A DNA stretch of 64,000 nt from BJHL01 sp040378885 (GTDB lineage Bacteria > Planctomycetota > Phycisphaerae > Phycisphaerales > UBA1924), in assembly GCA_046316615.1 (NCBI GenBank), contig JBKDAN010000007.1, positions 1 to 64,000 on the forward strand, read 5' to 3'. The notes beneath the pieces were generated by a model. It was given only the letters and a program-made list of their open reading frames with translations. It did no database searches and had not been told where the DNA came from. The position numbers and the translations under genes were made by a program. Positions 55,816 through 64,000 of this stretch are shown piece after piece. Within the stretch, counting starts at the first letter, position 1. Every line of letters begins with the position of its first letter.

Positions 55816-56631
55816 ATGCCCCACATGCCCCAAGAGCCCGAAGCCTTCGCCGAATGTGTCGCAGACATGCTGCGTCGCCTCCAGCCCGACTACGCAGTCG
55901 ATCTGGTCGGACCCCGCGAGCTCTTGGTGAATGGCCGGCGCCTGGACCTGGAGAACCTGTATCGCATGGTGAACCACGAGCCCAGCCGCGGCACGGAGAT
56001 CGTGGAGCACTATCTTGAGCAGCTGTTCGCTGGCGAAGCGATCCAGTTGGGCAGCATGAGCTTTGACTTCGCGAAGCCGCGGATCATGCCGCGCATTCAG
56101 CCTGAGTCGATCTTTGAGCATCTGTCTCGCGAGCAAGTCGCGCACGTTCCGTTTGTGAACGACACGGTCGTCGTGTTCGTGACCGACCTGCCTCACATGA
56201 CGGTGAGCATCACCACGGAGCAGTTGCTTCGCTGGAAGGTCGACATCAACGCCATCGAAGAAATCGCACGCGAGAATCTGGACCGCTATGCCCCCGAGCT
56301 GGAAGTGCAGATTGTCGAAAGCAAGGAAGGCGGTAAGGCCGCCATTCTGGGCCAGCACGACGGCTATGACGCCGCTCGTCTGCTTCTCACCGGTCTGTAT
56401 GACCGCCTCGCAGCGCAACTGGGTGGCGACTTCTACACCGCCATTCCCGCGCGCGACATGTTCGTCGCCTTCAGCCTTGGCCCCGATCCGTTCCTCAAGC
56501 GCCTGCGCGATCGCGTCACGAGTGACTACAAGCGCCTGCCCTATCCCATCTGCCCCGACTTCTTCTACGTGACGCGCGACGGCGTGTGCGGCACCAAGCC
56601 TGAAGTGCTCGAACGCGGCGAAGCGGCGTAA
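55816..56631 (+). CDS. DUF1444 (YtpQ-like) protein
   Basis: 271 residues from the ATG at 55816 (MPHMPQ); an upstream ATG at 55771 is less likely. Soluble α/β protein with the DUF1444 pattern: an N-terminal FAECVADMLRRLQPDY, the central VNDTVVVFVTDLP, and the C-terminal RDMFVAFSLGPD and ICPDFFYVTRDG. The family is known mainly from Firmicutes (YtpQ) and has no defined role. It converges on recG with a 3-base gap. Confidence 0.7.
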   Translation: MPHMPQEPEAFAECVADMLRRLQPDYAVDLVGPRELLVNGRRLDLENLYRMVNHEPSRGTEIVEHYLEQLFAGEAIQLGSMSFDFAKPRIMPRIQPESIFEHLSREQVAHVPFVNDTVVVFVTDLPHMTVSITTEQLLRWKVDINAIEEIARENLDRYAPELEVQIVESKEGGKAAILGQHDGYDAARLLLTGLYDRLAAQLGGDFYTAIPARDMFVAFSLGPDPFLKRLRDRVTSDYKRLPYPICPDFFYVTRDGVCGTKPEVLERGEAA

Positions 56632-56634
56632 GAG

Positions 56635-58746
56635 TCAGCCCACATCGCCCAGCCCGAAGTACTTGCCGTGCGCCTTCATCAGGCGCTTGCGGAGCAGTGC
56701 ATCCTGCGCCGCGTCGAGCTTGGGCGTCTTCTCAATCCAAGCTTTCGCGTCATGCCGCGCCAGCAGCAGCAGATCGCGATCACGCATCGGTTCCGCGATG
56801 CGGAATGGCGGCAGTCCCGACTGCTTGAGGCCAAACACCTCGCCCATCCCACGAATCTGCAGGTCTTTCTCGGCAAGCACAAAGCCGTCGTTGGTGCGCT
56901 CCATCACCGCAAGGCGCTCGTTGCCCTCAGGCGTGTTGGGGTCGCCGATCAGATAGCACACCGCCGGCTTGTCGCCACGACCCACGCGGCCACGCAACTG
57001 GTGCAGCTGCGCCAAGCCGAATCGATCAGCCTGCTCCACGATCATCACGGTCGCGTTGGGCACGTCAACACCAACCTCAATGACGGTCGTCGCGACGACT
57101 GCATCAATCTGCCCCAGTCGGAATCGCTCCATCACCGCGTCGCGTGTCGCACGCTTCAAGTCGCCATGCAACGCGGCGATGCGTTTGCCGCGCAGGTACT
57201 GATCTTCCATCGCGCTTTGCACGGTGCGCACATCAATCAGTGGCGTTGTGCCGTTCGCCGGCATTTCGCCGGGCTCAATCGCCGGCACAACGACGAAGCC
57301 CTGTTCACCTCGCTCCACGCGTTCCCGCAAGTCGTCGTACGCCAGCGTGCGCTGGTGGCTTGAGAGCACTGTCGTCTTCACGGGTTTGCGTCCGGGTGGC
57401 AGCCCCGTGATGGTGCTGATATCCAGATCGCCAAACAACGTGAGCGCGAGCGAACGCGGAATGGGCGTCGCCGTCATCACGATCACATGCGGCGTCACGC
57501 CGTCTTCACTTCCTTGCGCTCGCAATGTCGCTCGCTGCGACACGCCAAAGCGATGCTGCTCATCGATGATCGCCACAGCGAGGCTCTTGAAAGCCACAGT
57601 CTCCGTCAGGAGCGCGTGTGTGCCGATGAGCAGGTCGATATCGCCCTCGGCAAGTCGCGCGAGGATGCTCGCGCGATCCTTCACGCTCACACTGCCCGTG
57701 AGCATCTCGACTCGCACCTTGCTTCCCGCCAGCAGCTTGGAAATCCCTGCAAAGTGCTGTTCCGCGAGGATCTCCGTCGGCGCCATCAGGCTGGCCTGGT
57801 GCCCGCTGGCGACAGCCATCATCATCGCATAGAGCGCAACGACTGTCTTGCCCGCGCCGACGTTACCTTGAATGAGGCGGTTTGTCGGCACGCTCGTCGT
57901 CAGGTCCCCGATCAAGTCTGCGATCACCTGTTCCTGGCCGCTCGTCAGCGTGTAGGGCACGCGTGCGCGAATGCGCTGGTCGATGGTCGCGTTCCATGTC
58001 AGTGCCGGGCTGCGCGTCGCGTCGCGCAGCTGTGCTCGCTTCATTGCCACGCCAAGTTGCAGCAGCAGCAGTTCGTCAAATGCCAGCCGCCTGCGTGCTC
58101 GTCCGATCTCTTCCATTGCGAACGGCTGATGCATCATGCGATACGCATCAGCCAGCGTCGGCAAGTCGCGGTCTTTGCGATATGCATCGGTGAAGTGCTC
58201 TTCGAGCAGTGGCAAGGCACGCGGCAGAACCTTGCCGACGATCTTCTCGATCTCCGCGCTGTTGATCGCTTCGCTTGCCGGGTACACCGGTCGAATGCGG
58301 GCATCGCGAGCCTGCGGCTCTTCCTTGATCGGATTGAGCACTTCAAGCTTCGGGTTGATCATTTGCGTCTGCGGCCCGCGACGCTGCACTTTGCCTTGCA
58401 CGCGCAGCCGCACCCCCGGTCGCACGCGCTCGGCGAGATACGTCCCGTTAAACCATGTCGCATCCAGCCGCCCGGTGTGATCCATGATCACGGCTTCAAG
58501 CCGCGAGGCTCGCCCGCGCACCATCCGCACCGCCGTCACCTCGCCCCGCACGCTTCCGATCGAACCTTCCAGCAATTCCGCAACCGTGGTCTCGCTCTCC
58601 AGCGTCTCATGCCGCATGGGCAGGTGCGCAACCAGCCGTCCGACCGTGCCAATACCAAGTCCGCTCAGCAGCGCGGCTTGCCGCTCTGTCACCAATCCTG
58701 CATCAAGCAGATTCGTGGTCAGCGTGATGGAGGCTTTGTCACTCAC
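56635..58746 (-). CDS. recG: ATP-dependent DNA helicase RecG
   Basis: 703 residues. N-terminal wedge/OB domain (~60-150), then superfamily 2 helicase motifs: Walker A GNVGAGKT, DEQHRFG (motif II), TATPIPRSL (motif III), and in the second half GVDVPNATVMIVEQADRFGLAQLHQLRGRVGR (motifs V/VI). RecG remodels stalled replication forks and Holliday junctions. The start is the GTG at 58746; TATGAT lies 5 bases upstream and no ribosome site is seen. It diverges from acs. Confidence 0.95.
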   Translation of the reverse strand: MSDKASITLTTNLLDAGLVTERQAALLSGLGIGTVGRLVAHLPMRHETLESETTVAELLEGSIGSVRGEVTAVRMVRGRASRLEAVIMDHTGRLDATWFNGTYLAERVRPGVRLRVQGKVQRRGPQTQMINPKLEVLNPIKEEPQARDARIRPVYPASEAINSAEIEKIVGKVLPRALPLLEEHFTDAYRKDRDLPTLADAYRMMHQPFAMEEIGRARRRLAFDELLLLQLGVAMKRAQLRDATRSPALTWNATIDQRIRARVPYTLTSGQEQVIADLIGDLTTSVPTNRLIQGNVGAGKTVVALYAMMMAVASGHQASLMAPTEILAEQHFAGISKLLAGSKVRVEMLTGSVSVKDRASILARLAEGDIDLLIGTHALLTETVAFKSLAVAIIDEQHRFGVSQRATLRAQGSEDGVTPHVIVMTATPIPRSLALTLFGDLDISTITGLPPGRKPVKTTVLSSHQRTLAYDDLRERVERGEQGFVVVPAIEPGEMPANGTTPLIDVRTVQSAMEDQYLRGKRIAALHGDLKRATRDAVMERFRLGQIDAVVATTVIEVGVDVPNATVMIVEQADRFGLAQLHQLRGRVGRGDKPAVCYLIGDPNTPEGNERLAVMERTNDGFVLAEKDLQIRGMGEVFGLKQSGLPPFRIAEPMRDRDLLLLARHDAKAWIEKTPKLDAAQDALLRKRLMKAHGKYFGLGDVG

Positions 58747-58751
58747 GTCGC

Positions 58752-58757
58752 ATCATA
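58752..58757 (-). promoter_or_regulatory. -10-like box before recG
   Basis: On the minus strand TATGAT (one base from TATAAT) is followed by 5 bases and the GTG start. A TTTGAT hexamer stands 15 bases upstream. Confidence 0.45.
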
Positions 58758-58830
58758 AGTCGCGAGAAACTTATCAAACGCCAAACGAGCGGCGCCTTGT
58801 TTCGCTCGCTCGCTGAGCGGTTGGCTTTTG

Positions 58831-58836
58831 TATCAT
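58831..58836 (+). promoter_or_regulatory. -10-like box before acs
   Basis: TATCAT followed by 6 bases and the ATG at 58843, the same hexamer and spacing as before the P450 gene. Confidence 0.45.
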
Positions 58837-58842
58837 GCCTGC

Positions 58843-60981
<2,139 letters not shown>

Positions 60982-61004
60982 TCCAAGACGCAGCACCTCG
61001 CCCG

Positions 61005-61038
61005 ACCGCGATGAACCCATGTGCTCATCGCGGTTTTT
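61005..61038 (+). terminator. Rho-independent terminator after acs
   Basis: Perfect 10-pair stem ACCGCGATGA/TCATCGCGGT, 10-base loop, then TTTT. Confidence 0.88.
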
Positions 61039-61698
61039 GCTTGCCTGTCAGAGATGCGGATATCGCCGGTCACGCAATCGTGTCGCCCCCTCACGGGCGG
61101 CTACTCGCGAGCGGGCGAATCGCCAGAACGATCCAGACCGATCACCGCAAGACCGCAGGTCGCAAGTTCGCCGCTCATTTTCTAACTGAGCATTCTTAGC
61201 AAACCTCATTCCTTGCTGTGAAGAATTACATTCCTTCTGCCGCATACTGGGGAGCGACCGTCGCTCCCCGGACGAACGCATCGCGTGTGACACACCCCCT
61301 AACACGTTCGGACGCAAATACCACGGCGTTTCTTGTACAATGTCGCGATGAGGGAAATCCACGGATGCGCCAAGGTCGTAATCAGGATGGATCTGTCGGT
61401 TGAGCGTCGCAGGCGACCGCGAAGTCATCATGCGAACAAAGACAAATTGGCGACCACGCGAAACAAGTGAATGCTGATTTCTCTTCGGTTTGCATCCGAT
61501 CCGAGAACGCTACCGATGAAATCCGTGTGTCCTCCAGCCGAGGGAGCTGCATTCCCGACTGGGGGAGGGTCGTTCACGACAACTGGTGGTTTGTGATAAG
61601 GGAGGCCTAAATCACGCATTGGTAGGTGCGTAGCCCCGGCTTTATGCAGACAATGTGTATATCAGGTACGCGGTGCCGTGATGGGCAGGGAGGATCAC
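61039..61698 (+). other. Long non-coding region upstream of PAS-LuxR gene
   Basis: No credible gene over ~660 bases. It is less G+C-rich than the rest around 61170-61240. It holds two direct CATTCCTT repeats (61207-61214 and 61229-61236) whose starts are 22 bases apart, a related CATTCTTA at 61191-61198, and a perfect 9-pair hairpin GGGGAGCGA/TCGCTCCCC at 61249-61269 without a T-run. Confidence 0.6.
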
Positions 61699-62367
61699 GT
61701 GTCGACAGCCGTTGACAATGCGTCAGGTCGCTATCACGTCTCGTTTTTTACTGGCAATACATTGATGGCCAGTGTTTTTACTGGCGATGGTGACGTCCGC
61801 TACATGTCACCCGCGTTCACCCGAACGCTGCTCGGGCCCGATGCCGGCGAACGCACAGCCGTCGGTCGCAATGTGCGCGACATCCTCGGTGAAGAAGCCG
61901 GACGCGAGCGCGCCCAGTACTTCCAAGAGGTCATTGCGTCGCGCAAGCCCATGGTCGTGCGATGCGTCATTCGCGGCGTGCAGCACATCACACACCTCTA
62001 CCCCGCAGTCGACATCAATAAGCCCGACGAGACCGTGGTGGGGGCCCTTCACGAAGTCTTTGAAGGCATGGTGGATCCGACGCAGTTCGAGGACCTCAAC
62101 TACGTCGAAGCCACATGGAACGACTACGGCAAGCTCGCCGAACTCTCGCCGCGTGAGAGCGAAGTCGCAGTCCGCATCGGCCTGGGTATGGACGCCAAAG
62201 AGATCGCCGAAGCGCTCACACGCTCGCTCGACACCGTGACCAGTCACAAGAAAGCCGTCTACGCCAAGCTCGGGTGCGACAGCCAGCTCAAAGCTGCGCT
62301 CATCATCCGGCGCTGTGGCCTCACGCAACGCGACGTTCCGCGCATCGCCCGCCAGCAGCACGGTTGA
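61699..62367 (+). CDS. PAS-domain LuxR-type transcriptional regulator
   Basis: 222 residues from the GTG at 61699, which has a strong AGGGAGG site 5 bases upstream; in-frame starts at 61678 and 61681 lack one. The N-terminal ~100 residues look like a PAS domain (SVFTGDGDVRYMSPAF ... GRNVRDIL). The C-terminal ~65 residues are a NarL/LuxR helix-turn-helix (LSPRESEVAVRIGLGMDAKEIAEAL ... KKAVYAKLG). A one-component DNA-binding regulator; ligand and targets unknown. The long upstream region may be its control region. Confidence 0.82.
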   Translation: MSTAVDNASGRYHVSFFTGNTLMASVFTGDGDVRYMSPAFTRTLLGPDAGERTAVGRNVRDILGEEAGRERAQYFQEVIASRKPMVVRCVIRGVQHITHLYPAVDINKPDETVVGALHEVFEGMVDPTQFEDLNYVEATWNDYGKLAELSPRESEVAVRIGLGMDAKEIAEALTRSLDTVTSHKKAVYAKLGCDSQLKAALIIRRCGLTQRDVPRIARQQHG

Positions 62368-62418
62368 TGCTGCCGGCGGAAGATGCTGGGATAGGTCGAT
62401 TCTCGCAATGCTGCGTGT

Positions 62419-64000
62419 TCAGTCTTCGTGGTGATGCGGCTTGAACGCCGCCACTACCTGTTGCTGCACCTGCGGCGGCGTGCGTTCATCGTGGCTGTAG
62501 TCCATCGTGAACGTACCCGCTCCGCCCGTCATGCTCTTGAGCTCGTTGGCGTAGTTCTGCAACTCGCTCAGTGGCGCAATCGCTTTCACGATGCACTGAT
62601 CGCCGCTGATGACATCGCTGCTCTGCACGCGTCCACGCTTGGTGGAGATGTGTCCCGTCAGATCGCCCATGTAGCGCGACGGCGCAGTGATCTCGAGCAG
62701 CGCGTACGGCTCCATCAGCACGGGCTTGGCCTTCTGCACCGCGTCGATAAACGCCCACTTGCCCGCCGACACGAACGCGATTTCCTTGCTGTCCACATCG
62801 TGGTACTTGCCGTCGTAGACGCGCACGCGGATGCCCTTCATCGGATAGCCCGCAATCGCGCCGTCAGCCATCACCTGCTTCACACCCTTCTCAACCGCCG
62901 GAATGAACTGCCGCGGAATGCTGCCGCCCACCGTGTCGTTGACAAACTCGAACTCCGCCGTGCTGTCTTCCAGCGGCTCGATGCGCAGATATACCTCGCC
63001 AAACTGTCCCGCCCCGCCCGTCTGCTTCTTGTGGCGGTGATGCCCCTCGCTCTTGCTCGTCACCGTTTCCTTATACGCCACCTTGGGCGTGCTGGTGATG
63101 AGATCGATCCCGGCCTTCTTGAGCTTCTCCAGCACGATGCGCAGATGCAGCTCGCCCAGCCCACGCATCACCGTCTGCTTGGTCGCGGCGATGCGCTCGA
63201 CGATCAGGCACGGATCTTCGCTCATCAATTTGTGCACCGCCGCGCTGAACTTGGTTTCGTCGGCGTGGTTCTTGAGTTCAATCGCGAGGCCGAACAAGGG
63301 CTTGGGCACGGGCAGCGGAATCAGGTGCACGCCGTCGTACTCGTGGCTTTCGTGAATCACATCGTTGATATGCAGGTCGTCAACCTTGGCGATCGCACCG
63401 ATCGCACCGGGCCCGAACTCGTGGGCTTCTACGTGGTCTTTGCCCTGCAGGATGAACACGTGCCCGAGTTTCACCGGCTTCTTGTGATCGTTGATGAGAA
63501 TGTCGCTCTTGGCCTTCAGCGTGCCTTGATGCACGCGAAAGATCGCGATCTTGCCGAGGAACGGATCGATCACCACGCGGAACACGTGCGCCAGCAGCTT
63601 GCCGCTGGGCTCGGGCTTGGCGTGCCACTCCACTTCGTCGCTGTCTTCCTTCTCACGAATGACAAACTCCGGCGGGTTCACTTCCAGCGGGCTGGGGCAC
63701 AGGCTCGCGAAGATGTGCAGCAGGTCATCGACGCCTACGCCGCTCTTGGCGCTGACAAAGCAGATGGGCACCAGATGCGCCTCGCCCAGGCACTTCTCAA
63801 ATGCCGCGTGCAGTTTGTCGGGGTCAAAATGCCCATCGCCCGTTTCCAGATACTGCATCGTCAGTTCATCATCTACCTCGATGACCTGCTCGACGATCTT
63901 CTTGTGGGCTTCGTGCACGCTCGAAAAGTCAGCGTTGTCACCCTTGCCATCTTTGCCGTCGTGCTCAAAGACATTGATCACATCACTTCGCGCATTGCGC
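62419..64000 (-). CDS. EF-G-like translational GTPase, N-terminus beyond window
   Basis: The frame is open at the right edge, so the GTPase motifs G1-G4 lie outside; 527 residues are visible. The G5-type SAKSGVGVDDLL ends the G domain, then domain II, domain III (MRGLGELHL), domain IV (HRHKKQTGGAGQFGEV, with Gln in place of the usual EF-G sequence around it) and domain V (GDLTGHISTKRGRVQ). The spacing and the HRHKKQ block fit the EF-G2/FusA2-like group found beside canonical EF-G rather than FusA itself. Role of this group is debated. The C-terminus is His-rich (KPHHHED). Confidence 0.85.
   Translation of the reverse strand, partial: RNARSDVINVFEHDGKDGKGDNADFSSVHEAHKKIVEQVIEVDDELTMQYLETGDGHFDPDKLHAAFEKCLGEAHLVPICFVSAKSGVGVDDLLHIFASLCPSPLEVNPPEFVIREKEDSDEVEWHAKPEPSGKLLAHVFRVVIDPFLGKIAIFRVHQGTLKAKSDILINDHKKPVKLGHVFILQGKDHVEAHEFGPGAIGAIAKVDDLHINDVIHESHEYDGVHLIPLPVPKPLFGLAIELKNHADETKFSAAVHKLMSEDPCLIVERIAATKQTVMRGLGELHLRIVLEKLKKAGIDLITSTPKVAYKETVTSKSEGHHRHKKQTGGAGQFGEVYLRIEPLEDSTAEFEFVNDTVGGSIPRQFIPAVEKGVKQVMADGAIAGYPMKGIRVRVYDGKYHDVDSKEIAFVSAGKWAFIDAVQKAKPVLMEPYALLEITAPSRYMGDLTGHISTKRGRVQSSDVISGDQCIVKAIAPLSELQNYANELKSMTGGAGTFTMDYSHDERTPPQVQQQVVAAFKPHHHED

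Overview
The window is G+C-rich bacterial chromosome and most likely comes from a planctomycete of the Phycisphaerae type. Three things point there: a 16S rRNA gene not followed by tRNA or 23S genes, with planctomycete-like signature positions; many membrane proteins carrying a CxxC...CxxC zinc ribbon; and a general lack of strong Shine-Dalgarno sites at many starts. This placement is inference from the sequence alone. No insertion sequence, prophage, CRISPR array or tRNA gene was seen.

Layout. 1-8.8 kb: end of an unknown gene, a palindrome-rich gap, an APC permease fused to a universal stress domain, a TM2/zinc-ribbon protein, elbB, and three zinc-ribbon membrane proteins. 8.8-12.8 kb: rsmB with a run of 12 G in its coding sequence, then an overlapping histidine kinase/response regulator pair whose regulator ends in an XRE-type DNA-binding domain. 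12.8-19.6 kb: divergent plant-type ferredoxin-NADP reductase and cytochrome P450, an MCE protein, a DUF418 membrane protein and acylphosphatase. 19.8-27.4 kb: an information-processing block of dnaG, rpoD, comF and a lone rrs with its own promoter, boxA-like site, processing stem and terminator.

27.4-39 kb: two paralogous zinc-ribbon proteins with a repeated module, phoU, a TlpA-like thioredoxin, a DUF885 hydrolase, the site-2 protease rseP and an orphan ABC-3 metal permease. 39-46.7 kb: POT and AbgT transporters with enlarged extramembrane loops, then a tightly overlapping four-gene operon ending in a type III polyketide synthase (small unknown protein, methyltransferase, FAD oxidoreductase, PKS), which looks like a phenolic-lipid or alkylquinone pathway. 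46.7-56.6 kb: an HlyD-like fusion protein, futalosine hydrolase mqnB, and a pilM-pilN-pilO-pilP-like-pilB assembly operon. 56.6-64 kb: recG divergent from acs, a PAS-LuxR regulator behind a long non-coding stretch, and an EF-G-like factor running off the right edge.

Two sequence patterns cut across the genes. Ten to twelve transcription-unit-first genes without a Shine-Dalgarno site carry a -10-like TAnnnT hexamer only 5-9 bases before the start codon, which suggests leaderless mRNAs. Intergenic spaces also carry tandem heptamers (GGAGAAC/AGAGAAC type) and short hairpin elements, including one (GANGC-loop-GCNTC followed by TGGCAAC) whose copies differ by a compensatory base-pair change.
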